This document shows, in pieces, positions 1 through 9,485 of a stretch of 64,000 nucleotides of DNA (position 1 is its first letter; every line of letters begins with the position of its first letter). The stretch covers positions 434,001 to 498,000 of the forward strand of contig NZ_JAIQZC010000001.1 in the NCBI RefSeq assembly GCF_020164535.1. Reading direction: 5' to 3'. The DNA is from Psychroflexus montanilacus. GTDB lineage: Bacteria; Bacteroidota; Bacteroidia; Flavobacteriales; Flavobacteriaceae. The translations under genes were made by a program, and so were the position numbers. The notes under the pieces were generated by a model, which had not been told where the DNA came from, did not search any database, and saw nothing but the letters and a program-made list of their open reading frames with translations.

Positions 1-2
1 GA

Positions 3-533
3 CAATCCATTCTTTCTGCTTTGGCAGAACAATCTCGTGTGGTAAGACTACCGCTTAACAAGATTGGATCTATCAACAAAATCAATAAAACCTTTGCTAT
101 TTTAGAACAACGTCATCAAAGACCTCCAAGTCCAGATGAAATTGCTAAGGAATTGGAAATGACTGTAAATGACGTAAAAGAGTCTTTAAAAAACTCTGGT
201 CGTCATTTATCTATGGATGCACCACTTATTGAAGGTGAAGATTCCAACCTTTACGATGTTTTAAAATTTGGAGAATCACCAAGTCCGGAAAATGACTTGC
301 TGCACGAATCTCTTCAGACTGAAATTGAACGTGCTCTAGAAACCTTAACCACTCGTGAAGCTGACGTTATCAGACTTTATTTCGGTCTTGGAAATCAACA
401 GCCAATGACACTTGAAGAAATTGGTGAAACCTTTGGATTGACCAGAGAACGTGTTCGCCAGATCAAAGAAAAAGGGGTGAGAAGACTGAAGCATACTTCT
501 AGAAGTACAATATTAAAGACTTATCTGGGTTAA
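3..533 (+). CDS. rpoD: RNA polymerase primary sigma factor RpoD, 3' part (cut by window start)
   Basis: The reading frame is open from base 3, so the gene begins outside the window and only the last 176 codons are seen. The protein directs RNA polymerase to housekeeping promoters. Visible parts are sigma region 3 (around the PPSPDEIAKEL segment) and region 4, including LTTREADVIRLYFGL and the helix-turn-helix near FGLTRERVRQIKEKGVRRL, which reads the -35/-33 element. The first TTG in frame (base 21) lies in the middle of conserved region 3 and is not the start. It ends just before a strong terminator shared with the opposite gene. The match to Bacteroidota RpoD is very strong. Confidence 0.95.
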   Translation, partial: QSILSALAEQSRVVRLPLNKIGSINKINKTFAILEQRHQRPPSPDEIAKELEMTVNDVKESLKNSGRHLSMDAPLIEGEDSNLYDVLKFGESPSPENDLLHESLQTEIERALETLTTREADVIRLYFGLGNQQPMTLEEIGETFGLTRERVRQIKEKGVRRLKHTSRSTILKTYLG

Positions 534-557
534 TTTTCAGAAGTTTTATTACAATAC

Positions 558-586
558 AAAAAAGCCCTCAATTGAGGGCTTTTTTA
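558..586. terminator. Bidirectional rho-independent terminator between rpoD and the TPR gene
   Basis: A perfect inverted repeat (AAAGCCCTCAA / TTGAGGGCTTT) is flanked by A residues on the left and T residues on the right, so it can stop transcripts from both convergent genes. Confidence 0.9.
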
Positions 587-603
587 ATGGTAAAGCTTGT
601 AGA

Positions 604-3600
604 TCAATTTTGATCTACGTCTACAGAGGAATTGGTTTCAGAAGCTTCAACTTTGATGGTTTTTAGTAATTCTTCTGCTTCTGAAATTGTTTCTGGAAAC
701 GACTGAAAGTTCTTGATAATGTTCTCTAGAATATACGTAGCATTATAGTTATCTCCCAAAGCATTAAAGTTTTTGGCCATCAGCAATAAGCCTTTCACTC
801 CAAATTCTCTATACCTAGAATAATTTTTGGTCAGATCCTGGACTACAGCTGTAGAAGCTTCGTAGTCTTCAGCTTTATGTTTAAAGTAAGCATCGTAGTA
901 TAGGGCTTCAGCTTTCAATTTTCCTGTAGCAGACTCAAGCACATCTTTGTAGGCAGATTCTGCTCGCTTTTCATCACCCACTTTAAGCGAAGATCTTGCA
1001 ATAAAAATTTTAGCATCGCTCACCACCTCTTCATCACTAATGTCTTTAGATAAAATCAATTCAGCATAAATCAAAGCTTTATCATAATTTTCAATTTCAA
1101 AGTAAGCTTTCATTAAATTAGACTGAGCAAATATTACATTTTGAGAAAAACTAGCTTCAGTTTCCAGACGAGCTAAACTGCTTATGGCTTTCTCATAATC
1201 ATCATTAGATAAATAAATCTGAGAGATTCGTCTTAAAGATTCTTCAGTAAATTCGCTAGAGCGGCTATCTACTACAGTTTCATAATAAGGAAGGGCTTCT
1301 TGAATTTCTCCTTTATTGTATAGTAATTGAGCTAGATAAAAATTTGATTTTAAACTATTTTTTCCATTTGGAAATTCTTTGAGATAAGTCTTAAATCCTG
1401 AAATTGCTTTTTCAATGTTATTATCAAGAAATTTATTTTCTGCAGCTTCATAAGTAGCTTCTTCAATATCGGAATCGGCGACTTCAACAAAATCGAGGGT
1501 GTTTACCCAACTTGAGTATTTATCGATTTGCCCCATATCAATATAAATCAATCGGACAGTTTGTACTGCCTGAAGTGCTTCTTGCGTATTTGGAAACTCA
1601 TTGACCAGTTGTTTAAACTTCGTTAGAGATTCATCATATTTTTCCTGATTGTAGTATATCAAAGCCTGCTTGGAAAGTGCCTTGGGGTAATACAAGCTAT
1701 TCTTGTGGTTGGTCAAAATATTTTGATAAGCTTGAATGGCTTGTCTGTCTTTATTTTCTGCCACATAGGTATTTCCTAGTTCATATAAAGCATCGTCTTT
1801 ATAGATTGATTTTGGGTAATTCTTAATGAATAAATTCAAGTTTTGAATTTTTTGCTCATTTCTATCTACAAAACCATAACTATATGCTTTTTGAAAAAAA
1901 GCATAATCACTCTTATAATTCTTCATCTCAATTGCACTATTGTAAGCTTCCATAGCAGGCCAGTATTGCCTTAACGCAAACTGAGCATCCCCAAGTCTTA
2001 CAAAAGCATCATGCAGGCGCTGTGAAGGTCGTTCTACTTTTATAAAGTCCTCAAAAAATGAAACTGATAATCTATAATTTTTAGTTTTAAAATAAGAATA
2101 AGCAATATTATAATCTATAGAATAGTACTCAGGCAATTCCTTTGCTTTTGCCATTCCCTTAAACTCTTTATATCCTACAAGAGCCTCTTCATAGTTTCCT
2201 AACGCATAATCCACTTCAGCTTTCCAGTAGGTCGCTTTTGCAGTGTACTCACTGTCTAATCTCTCAGATAAGGATTTATCGAAATAGGTCTTGGCTTCTT
2301 TGAGTTGATTATCTTTGAAGAGTTCAATACCGTAATAGTAAGCTACTTTTTGAAAAGCAAGCTTGTAGTCATAGTCTCTGCTGCCCTCTAGCATTGAAAT
2401 TGCCTTTTCGTAATTTTTTGAAGTCAGGTAAGAGTCAATCAAAAGATCACCAACTGTAGTTGTTTCTTCTGAATTTGGATAAGTCTCAATATAAGTTTGA
2501 AGAACCTCTGGCACAGACTGATAGGCATTTCCAATCTCGTAACTCAGTTTTGCGTAATTCAAAAATGCATCTTGTTGGAGATCCTTATCAAAGTCCATTT
2601 CTGTTACATTCTTAAAGGCATTTAAAGCTTGAGTTTTTCTGTCTGTTTTCAAATATGCTTTTGCGAGATGATAATACGCATTTTGAGCAACAAAATCCTG
2701 TCCATCTATGATTTTTGAAAACTCTTCAATAGCAGATTCATAATCACCAGTTTCATAATACGCATAGCCTAATTGATAGTAATCGGTATTATTCCATTTT
2801 CCTCTATCGCCTCTATATTCTTTCAAATACTCAATAGCTTTTGAATAATTTTTAAGGTTGAAGTAACTTTCACCAATAATTTTATTGAGCTGAGAACGTA
2901 CGCGGACATTCGATTTTGGAAGTTGCTCTAGACCCAATTGGATAGCTTTTTCAAAATTTCCCAATTTGAAATTCATATCACTTTGGAAGTAGGAGATATT
3001 GTTTCCCTTGACGCCCTCGCTCCTAGCTTCGTCAAACAATTCTGATGCAGACTCATATTCGTTTTGTTCATAAGCAATAAACCCTATGTAATATTTAGCT
3101 TGAGCCCCATATTCTTTATCGTTTCTTACGCTTTCGAAAAGCTGCTGGGCTTTTTTATAATTTTTGGTTCTAAAATTGGTATAACCAAAGTTGAATTGAT
3201 ACGTTTTAAGTTCATCTCTGGATAAAGAATTGGTGTTTACCTTATTCAACCATTTATTCGCTTTATTGTAATCCTTATTAGTGAAATAATAGTTACCAAC
3301 CTCCAGATATGCTTTGTTAGCCTTCAGGCTGGTGGGATTTTCAGAAATAAAATCCTCCATCAGTTCATCAGCATTTGGCTTACCCAATTTAATTGCACAC
3401 TTTGCCAAAAAATAATCGACATTGGACTTTAACTGATCACTATCAATTTCAGAATAAATCGATCGAAAAGCTGTACTGGCAGCATCAAATTGATTTTGTT
3501 CATAAAAATGTAAAGCGTCTTGGTACTTCCCTAAGACATCTGTAGAACGTTGGGTTTGTTGTGCTTGAAGGTTGGTTAAAGCAAACAAGATGAACAGAAA

Positions 3601-3615
3601 GAAAATTTTTGGCAT
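604..3615 (-). CDS. Large secreted TPR-repeat protein
   Basis: About 1,003 residues. The start is placed at ATG 3613-3615 because it gives a clean signal peptide (MPKIFFLFILFALTNLQAQ); an upstream in-frame ATG at 3660 would bury it. After the signal the protein is almost entirely tetratricopeptide repeats, seen as recurring patterns such as YxxAIxxF, ALYELGNTYV and KALIYAELIL over the full length, so it is probably a periplasmic scaffold for protein-protein contacts. The residues just before the stop are polar and acidic. It sits back to back with ftsE, as such TPR proteins often do in Flavobacteriaceae, but no precise role can be given. No catalytic domain is visible. Confidence 0.85.
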   Translation of the reverse strand: MPKIFFLFILFALTNLQAQQTQRSTDVLGKYQDALHFYEQNQFDAASTAFRSIYSEIDSDQLKSNVDYFLAKCAIKLGKPNADELMEDFISENPTSLKANKAYLEVGNYYFTNKDYNKANKWLNKVNTNSLSRDELKTYQFNFGYTNFRTKNYKKAQQLFESVRNDKEYGAQAKYYIGFIAYEQNEYESASELFDEARSEGVKGNNISYFQSDMNFKLGNFEKAIQLGLEQLPKSNVRVRSQLNKIIGESYFNLKNYSKAIEYLKEYRGDRGKWNNTDYYQLGYAYYETGDYESAIEEFSKIIDGQDFVAQNAYYHLAKAYLKTDRKTQALNAFKNVTEMDFDKDLQQDAFLNYAKLSYEIGNAYQSVPEVLQTYIETYPNSEETTTVGDLLIDSYLTSKNYEKAISMLEGSRDYDYKLAFQKVAYYYGIELFKDNQLKEAKTYFDKSLSERLDSEYTAKATYWKAEVDYALGNYEEALVGYKEFKGMAKAKELPEYYSIDYNIAYSYFKTKNYRLSVSFFEDFIKVERPSQRLHDAFVRLGDAQFALRQYWPAMEAYNSAIEMKNYKSDYAFFQKAYSYGFVDRNEQKIQNLNLFIKNYPKSIYKDDALYELGNTYVAENKDRQAIQAYQNILTNHKNSLYYPKALSKQALIYYNQEKYDESLTKFKQLVNEFPNTQEALQAVQTVRLIYIDMGQIDKYSSWVNTLDFVEVADSDIEEATYEAAENKFLDNNIEKAISGFKTYLKEFPNGKNSLKSNFYLAQLLYNKGEIQEALPYYETVVDSRSSEFTEESLRRISQIYLSNDDYEKAISSLARLETEASFSQNVIFAQSNLMKAYFEIENYDKALIYAELILSKDISDEEVVSDAKIFIARSSLKVGDEKRAESAYKDVLESATGKLKAEALYYDAYFKHKAEDYEASTAVVQDLTKNYSRYREFGVKGLLLMAKNFNALGDNYNATYILENIIKNFQSFPETISEAEELLKTIKVEASETNSSVDVDQN

Positions 3616-3764
3616 TGTTATACGTTTTTTAGTATCAATCAAAGATAAAATTATATACACATATAACGCTGAAGCTTATTTTTAATTATGATGAATCGCA
3701 TATTGATTTTTCATCATCTATTAAATAATCCTATATTTATAACTTGTAAATTTTCTAACTCCAT

Positions 3765-4454
3765 ATGTCAGAAACCATTCTAGAACTCAGTAATGCCAGC
3801 ATCTTTCAAAGGGAAGCTCTCATCCTATCCGATGTTAATATCGAAATAAAAAAAGGAGAATTCGTTTACCTCATCGGTAAAACAGGAACAGGTAAAAGTA
3901 GTTTTATGAAAACGCTTTACGGAGATTTGCCTTTAAAAAGTGGTTTCGGGCAAATTGTAGGTGTAGAATTACAAAACCTAAAGGATAAACAAATACCGTT
4001 TTTGAGACGTAAGCTTGGTGTTGTTTTTCAAGATTTCAAATTACTAAATGATAGGAATGTCAAGGAAAATTTGATTTTTGTCTTAAAAGCTACCGGCTGG
4101 AAAGATAAGTCTAAAATGGAGCAAAAGATTGATGAGGTACTGGACAAAGTTGGAATGAAGACTAAAAGTTTTAAGTTCCCTTATCAGCTCTCTGGTGGAG
4201 AACAACAGCGAATCGCCATTGCTAGAGCGCTGCTCAACGACCCAGAACTCATCCTTGCAGATGAACCAACAGGTAATTTAGACCCGCAAACCTCTGTGGA
4301 AGTAATGCAGGTACTTCAGGAAATTAATGCTAACGGGAATACAATCTTGATGGCGACACACGATTATGCTTTACTACTGAAATTTCCTTCCAAAACTTTA
4401 AAATGCGATGGTCAGCGTCTCTTTGAGGTGGTTCAAAAACAACAACAGCATTAA
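3765..4454 (+). CDS. ftsE: Cell division ATP-binding protein FtsE
   Basis: A 229-residue ABC ATPase. Walker A is GKTGTGKSS near residue 38-46, the signature is [15 protein letters not shown] near 142-156, Walker B with DEPTGNLD follows, and the switch histidine is in MATHD. The DEPTGNLDP wording and short length fit FtsE of the FtsEX complex, which couples divisome assembly to cell-wall hydrolysis at the inner membrane. No ftsX is adjacent here; in Bacteroidota it is usually elsewhere. The downstream peptidase gene starts 10 bp after the stop, so the two are probably co-transcribed. Another small ABC ATPase of the LolD/MacB type is the alternative, but FtsE fits better. Confidence 0.87.
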   Translation: MSETILELSNASIFQREALILSDVNIEIKKGEFVYLIGKTGTGKSSFMKTLYGDLPLKSGFGQIVGVELQNLKDKQIPFLRRKLGVVFQDFKLLNDRNVKENLIFVLKATGWKDKSKMEQKIDEVLDKVGMKTKSFKFPYQLSGGEQQRIAIARALLNDPELILADEPTGNLDPQTSVEVMQVLQEINANGNTILMATHDYALLLKFPSKTLKCDGQRLFEVVQKQQQH

Positions 4455-4464
4455 ATTTTACAAT

Positions 4465-6609
4465 ATGAAATTCAATATTAAATTAATTGCTTTGGGCATG
4501 CTTGCATTAAGTCTAGCTTGCTCTGAAGAAAAGGAATCTAAAGGTAAGTTGATGACAGAAAACACACTCTTAAAAGAATGGGAAGGACCTTACGAAGGGG
4601 TGCCAAATTTTGAAGACATGAATTTGAAAGATTTGGAGCCCGCTATGGATTATGCCATAGAAAAGCATCTATCTGAAATTGAAGAGATCACTAATAATAG
4701 TGAATCTGCTTCTTTTGAAAATACCATAGAGGCCATGGAGAGAGCTGGTAAGTTGGTAGATAGAGTTTATACATATTATGGTATTTGGAGCAGTAACAAC
4801 TCTTCTGAAGAATTTAGAGTAATCCAGCAAAAACTATCTCCAAAACTGTCTGACTATCAATCAACAATTCGTCAAAATGAGAAGCTTTTTAAGAGAATCA
4901 AAACTGTTTATGACGAAAGTCAAGAACAAGCCCTTGAACCACAGAAGCAGCGCGTTGTAGAACTGGTCTACAAATCCTTCGAAATGAACGGTGCCAATTT
5001 AGATAAAGATGGTAAAAAGCGGTATGCAGAAATCAATAAAGAACTCTCAAAACTCTATACCGATTTCTCAAATAACATACTTCATGATGAAGAAAACTAT
5101 GTTACATTCTTGGATGAAGATCAGTTAAGTGGTTTGTCGGATTCATTTATAAAGTCAGCCAAGAAAGAAGCTGAGAAACAAGGAAAACCAGATAAATATG
5201 CTATTGTCAACACAAGGTCTTCTATGGATCCTTTTCTTACCTATTCTGATGAAAGAGATCTAAGAGAGAAAGTTTGGAGAAATTACTATTCCAGAGGTGA
5301 TAACGGAGATGAATTCGACAATAATGAACTGATTAAAGACATCTTGAAGTTGAGAGATGAACGTGTTGAGCTTTTAGGATATGATAATTTTGCAGAATGG
5401 AGACTTCAGGATAGAATGGCCAAAACTCCTGAAAACGCCATGGATTTATTGATGGCAGTGTGGCCCTCTGCTATCGCCAGAGTGGATGAAGAAGTTGAGG
5501 ACATGCAAAAAGTCGCCAATGAGGAAAACGCAGGAATTGAAATAGAAGCCTGGGATTACAGGTACTATGCTGAAAAAGTAAGACAAGAGAAATACGATCT
5601 TGACTCTGAAGAAGTAAAAGAATATTTGGTTTTAGAAAACCTTACAGAAGCCATATTTTATGTTGCTGGTCGATTATTTGATTTTGAGTTTTCTGAAATC
5701 ACCGATGGAAGCGTGCCTGTCTTCAATGAGGACGTGAAAGTTTATGAAATGACTAGCAAAACCGATGGAGAGCATATTGGTTTGTTTTATCTGGATCCAT
5801 ATGCTAGAAAAGGGAAACGCTCTGGGGCTTGGGCTACAACCTACAGATCTTATACAAATTTTGATGGTGAAACCAACGTACTGGCTTCCAACAATTCGAA
5901 TTTTGTAAAAGCAGCAGAAGGAGAACCGATTTTGGTCTCCTGGGATGATGCGGAAACCTTCTTTCATGAATTTGGGCATGCCTTACATTTCTTGAGTGCA
6001 GACGTGAAATACCCCACTTTAAATGGTGGCGTGAGAGATTATACCGAGTTTCAATCTCAATTATTGGAGCGATGGATATATACAGATGAAGTCATTAATA
6101 CTTATTTGAAACACTACAAGACCGGCGAACCGATGCCTGCAGAATTGATAGCAAAAATCAAGAAAGCTTCAAAATTCAACCAAGGATTTGCTACTACTGA
6201 GTTTTTAGCTTCAGCTATTATGGATATGAAGTATCATACTACAGATCCGAGTGAAATAGATCCTAAAACTTTTGAAAAGGAAACTTTGGACGAGTTAGGA
6301 ATGCCAAAAGAATTGGTGATGCGTCATCGCTCTCCCCACTTTGGACATGTCTTTTCAGGTGAAGGCTATGCCACAGGTTATTATGGATACTTATGGGCAG
6401 ATGTGCTTACTTCTGATGCGGCTGAAGCCTTCGCAGAAGCTGAAGGCGGATTTTATGATGAAACCTTATCCAATAAATTGGTTGAATTCCTTTTTGCTCC
6501 AAGAAACGCTATAGACCCAGCTGAAGCCTACAAACAATTTAGAGGTAGAGATGCCGAAATTGATGCTTTGATGAGAGATAGAGGTTTTCCTGTATCGAAA
6601 GAAAACTAA
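4465..6609 (+). CDS. dcp: M3-family peptidyl-dipeptidase Dcp, lipoprotein
   Basis: 714 residues from ATG 4465, chosen because it gives a lipoprotein signal with cysteine 19 (LALSLACSEE). The frame is open further upstream into ftsE but without a sensible start. The zinc motif HEFGHALH lies in the C-terminal half, with the second glutamate further on, as in thimet-type M3 peptidases. These enzymes cut dipeptides from the C-terminus of oligopeptides. The lipid anchor places it in the periplasm or outer membrane, where it would help use peptide nitrogen. Length matches Dcp (about 680-720). Strong family match; exact substrate range not visible. Confidence 0.9.
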   Translation: MKFNIKLIALGMLALSLACSEEKESKGKLMTENTLLKEWEGPYEGVPNFEDMNLKDLEPAMDYAIEKHLSEIEEITNNSESASFENTIEAMERAGKLVDRVYTYYGIWSSNNSSEEFRVIQQKLSPKLSDYQSTIRQNEKLFKRIKTVYDESQEQALEPQKQRVVELVYKSFEMNGANLDKDGKKRYAEINKELSKLYTDFSNNILHDEENYVTFLDEDQLSGLSDSFIKSAKKEAEKQGKPDKYAIVNTRSSMDPFLTYSDERDLREKVWRNYYSRGDNGDEFDNNELIKDILKLRDERVELLGYDNFAEWRLQDRMAKTPENAMDLLMAVWPSAIARVDEEVEDMQKVANEENAGIEIEAWDYRYYAEKVRQEKYDLDSEEVKEYLVLENLTEAIFYVAGRLFDFEFSEITDGSVPVFNEDVKVYEMTSKTDGEHIGLFYLDPYARKGKRSGAWATTYRSYTNFDGETNVLASNNSNFVKAAEGEPILVSWDDAETFFHEFGHALHFLSADVKYPTLNGGVRDYTEFQSQLLERWIYTDEVINTYLKHYKTGEPMPAELIAKIKKASKFNQGFATTEFLASAIMDMKYHTTDPSEIDPKTFEKETLDELGMPKELVMRHRSPHFGHVFSGEGYATGYYGYLWADVLTSDAAEAFAEAEGGFYDETLSNKLVEFLFAPRNAIDPAEAYKQFRGRDAEIDALMRDRGFPVSKEN

Positions 6610-6685
6610 AGCATTTGAAAGTATGCAGTTTTATTCATTTGAATTTTTTAGATAAGGCCTTGGGAATTAAGTCCAAAGCAAAGGA

Positions 6686-7399
6686 TTAATCTTCATCTTT
6701 TTTGTAAACATGAGGATTCTTGATGATCCCTTTTTTGAACACTTTTCGAATTCCCATTCGAATGCTGCTATCTAATTTCAAGATTTTATCTTTTAAAGCT
6801 TCTTCTGGTCGCCCTCGAAATGATGTGACGTGAAATTCATCGTCCTCGCGAAATGGTTTTTCTGAAAAGTAATAGTTGGATATGCAACATCTAAAACCTT
6901 CGTGTGTAACAGGTGAAACCGAATGAAGAGATTCTTGATGTGTTGCCATGACTACCAATCGATTAAATTTAGAATGTATAGTAATGGCTTCATTGTTTAA
7001 TCCATTTGGCCATAACTCTAAGTTCCCACCATAAGCTTTTTCCCAAGATGGTGTGATGTAATATAAGAGATTTAAAACTCGCCAAAGCTTTCTATCTTTA
7101 TCATGTGAATTGTCTAAATGAGGATTCAAAAATTGATTTTTGCCCATGCTAGAGAGTCCTCCTGCATAGAGATGTTCATCTGGAAGTGCTGATTCAATTC
7201 CGCATATTTCAGAAATTAATTCTACAACTCTTAAATCCTGAAAGGCATAAATACACTCCTCGAGCAATGCATTGTACTTATCCATTTTAAAACCTACATA
7301 CTTATCTTCTCTAATGCTTTTTTTATGCATCATCTCAGAACTCTTTGGAAACACATCAAAAAGTTGTTTGGCAAATTCAACAGGAAGTAACTCGTCCAA
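6686..7399 (-). CDS. 2OG-Fe(II) oxygenase, prolyl-hydroxylase-like; start uncertain
   Basis: The HxD iron pair is in PHLDNSHD, the distal histidine is in LHSVSPV, and an arginine expected to hold 2-oxoglutarate follows in GFRCCISNYYF. The order and spacing fit a prolyl-4-hydroxylase-type jelly-roll domain. The coordinates given start at TTG 7399, but clearly protein-like sequence continues upstream in frame (NREEILRQFQ, TIPYFYLDELLP) back to about 7510 with no ATG, GTG or TTG before the stop at 7553-7555. The true start may be ATT at 7508-7510, or the start codon may be lost. The gene lies next to surface-glycan genes, but a protein target is equally possible. Family sure, substrate unknown. 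Confidence 0.78.
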   Translation of the reverse strand: MDELLPVEFAKQLFDVFPKSSEMMHKKSIREDKYVGFKMDKYNALLEECIYAFQDLRVVELISEICGIESALPDEHLYAGGLSSMGKNQFLNPHLDNSHDKDRKLWRVLNLLYYITPSWEKAYGGNLELWPNGLNNEAITIHSKFNRLVVMATHQESLHSVSPVTHEGFRCCISNYYFSEKPFREDDEFHVTSFRGRPEEALKDKILKLDSSIRMGIRKVFKKGIIKNPHVYKKDED

Positions 7400-7528
7400 A
7401 TAGAAATAAGGGATCGTATTTGTATTATTTTGGAATTGACGTAGAATCTCTTCTCGATTGCTATCAAGATGATTGTAAATATGCTTTGCTATTTGTTGTC
7501 GATTTTTAATAACACATCCGAATTTGGT

Positions 7529-7536
7529 TAACTTTG
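7529..7536 (+). promoter_or_regulatory. Bacteroidota -7 promoter box (TAACTTTG) before the glycosyltransferase pair
   Basis: Exact TAnnTTTG match about 130 bp upstream of the glycosyltransferase start at 7668. No convincing -33 TTG at 19-21 bp, so support is moderate. It lies close to the possible 5' end of the opposite oxygenase gene. Confidence 0.4.
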
Positions 7537-7667
7537 TAAAGTTAGTTAAAATCTAGAATTGTACAGATATACCAAATTTGAATTCAAATGTTGCATAGAT
7601 ACTCCTTAAAATACATGGCTGAGATATGCAACCACTCATGTACTCCTACAAAAACACCTAATTTGAT

Positions 7668-8552
7668 ATGCTTTCTATATTAATTCCTGCATACAATTTT
7701 GATGTATCCCCATTGATAAAAGAATTGTATCATCAATCTTTGGTCTTGAATGAAACTATAGAAATCATAGTTTTTGATGATCATTCAATTTCCTTTGTTG
7801 AAGAAAATAGAAAAGTAGCTCAAGAGTTTAATCTAAATTATAAATATTTAGACCAAAATTTAGGTCGAGGCAGGATTATTAATTTATTAGCAGAACATGC
7901 TAGTTTTGACTATCTACTTATTTTAGATTGCGATGTAATGCCAAATTCCAGTTCTTTTTTGACCAACTATTTATCAAAAATCACAAAAAAAACTGAGGCC
8001 ATTTATGGCGGAAGAAAGCATGAGTATTCTATAGAACATAAGAATAAATTGAGGTGGAAATATGGCTACTACAAAGAAGACAAAACGGTAGTAGAACGTT
8101 TAAAAAAGCCTTATTTATCAACATTAACAAACAATCTATTTATTAAGAAAGAACTATTTGAGCAAATAAAATTTAATGAAATTCTCACCAAATACGGACA
8201 TGAAGACACTTTATTTGCATATGAATTGAAAAAAAAGCGAAGTCATATAGAACATATAAACAATCCGGTTATTCACAAAGACATAGATGAAGATTCTGTG
8301 TTTATTGATAAAAATGAATTTTCCTTAAGAAATTTGAAAACTATCTACGATTCGAAATTGATTCCCTCTGATGAAATTCAAATTTTGAATGTTTTTGAAA
8401 AATTAAAATCTCTTAAACTTGAAGGAATTTTTGCTCGTACATTCATTTATTTTGAAAATCATATCAGAAATAGATTAACATCAGAGAGAAACACTGTGAC
8501 CTTATTCAATATCTATAAATTAGGCTATTTCTGTAAAATCAACAGGCAATGA
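7668..8552 (+). CDS. Family 2 glycosyltransferase
   Basis: 294 residues with a GT-A fold start (LSILIPAYNF), a nucleotide-binding acidic motif (IVFDDHS) and the metal-binding DCD in ILDCDVMP near residue 89. It transfers a sugar from a nucleotide donor to a growing glycan at the cytoplasmic face of the membrane. No transmembrane segment is visible. It overlaps the next gene by 4 bp (ATGA), so the two are translationally coupled. Together with the flippase and other glycosyltransferases nearby it probably builds a surface polysaccharide or glycoprotein glycan. Sugar donor and acceptor cannot be read from sequence. Confidence 0.87.
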   Translation: MLSILIPAYNFDVSPLIKELYHQSLVLNETIEIIVFDDHSISFVEENRKVAQEFNLNYKYLDQNLGRGRIINLLAEHASFDYLLILDCDVMPNSSSFLTNYLSKITKKTEAIYGGRKHEYSIEHKNKLRWKYGYYKEDKTVVERLKKPYLSTLTNNLFIKKELFEQIKFNEILTKYGHEDTLFAYELKKKRSHIEHINNPVIHKDIDEDSVFIDKNEFSLRNLKTIYDSKLIPSDEIQILNVFEKLKSLKLEGIFARTFIYFENHIRNRLTSERNTVTLFNIYKLGYFCKINRQ

Positions 8553-9484
8553 GTCACTTCTTCTCTGTTGTTATCCCTCTTTTTAATAAGGAAAATTATA
8601 TCCTAAAAACTTTAAATAGTGTCTTAAAACAAGAGTATAATGATTTTGAAATCATTGTAGTGAATGATGGTTCTTCTGACAATAGCCTAGAAAGAGTAAA
8701 GTCTGTAAAAGACCCAAGACTGAAAGTAATTTCCCAAGAAAATCAAGGTGTATCTGTAGCCAGAAACAAAGGTATCTTTGAAGCCAAAGGCCAATTCATC
8801 GCCTTGCTAGATGCCGATGACTACTGGTATCCCCATCACCTTAATTCACTTAAGCAACTTATAGAGTTATTTCCAAATGCTGGGATTTATTGCGATGCTT
8901 ATGAAATTATGATGCAAAACAAAACCATCCGCAAGGCAAATTTTAATATTGATTTAGGCAATAAGCCGCAACTTATAGGTGATTATTTTGAATCCAGTTT
9001 AATAAACCCCATTATTTGGACTTCATCGGCTGCTTTTAGCAAAGACAAGTTTCAAGAGATTGGTCCTTTCGATATAAAATTGAGAACAGCGCAGGACCTA
9101 GATTTTTTTGCAAGAGCCGCCTTAAAATATTCAATTGCCTTTCATCCTAAGGTTGGCATGCGATATTATAAAGACAGTGAAAACAACTTAGCTAAATCAA
9201 AATACAATGAAGACCGCCTCTATTTTATTTCAAAATTTAAAGACCAAGAAAAAGACAACCTATCCCTCAAAAAATACTTAGATGTCTTTAGGTATGCATT
9301 AGTTGTAAGATGCAAAATGGATGGAAGTAAGCTATGGAAAGTGGTTGTGAATGACATTGATCGAACAAACCTTACTCAAAAACAAGTGTTTTTGATGAAA
9401 CTCTCACCAAACGTCTTGAGATTTTTCAAAAAGATTCAGTTGCTGCTTATTAAAAAAAATATCTATTTAACAGCTTTTAGATAA
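8549..9484 (+). CDS. Family 2 glycosyltransferase
   Basis: 311 residues, a typical GT2 enzyme: SVVIPLFNKENYI at the start, VNDGSSDNS for the nucleotide, the GVSVARNKGI segment, and DADD (LLDADDYWYP) as metal-binding site near residue 92. A later QDLDFFARAA holds the ED-like acid residue region expected for the catalytic base. It shares a 4-bp overlap with the upstream glycosyltransferase and ends 1 bp from the convergent phosphoethanolamine-transferase-like gene, with no room for a separate terminator. Likely acts in the same surface-glycan pathway. Donor unknown. Confidence 0.9.
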   Translation: MSHFFSVVIPLFNKENYILKTLNSVLKQEYNDFEIIVVNDGSSDNSLERVKSVKDPRLKVISQENQGVSVARNKGIFEAKGQFIALLDADDYWYPHHLNSLKQLIELFPNAGIYCDAYEIMMQNKTIRKANFNIDLGNKPQLIGDYFESSLINPIIWTSSAAFSKDKFQEIGPFDIKLRTAQDLDFFARAALKYSIAFHPKVGMRYYKDSENNLAKSKYNEDRLYFISKFKDQEKDNLSLKKYLDVFRYALVVRCKMDGSKLWKVVVNDIDRTNLTQKQVFLMKLSPNVLRFFKKIQLLLIKKNIYLTAFR

Positions 9485-9485
9485 G

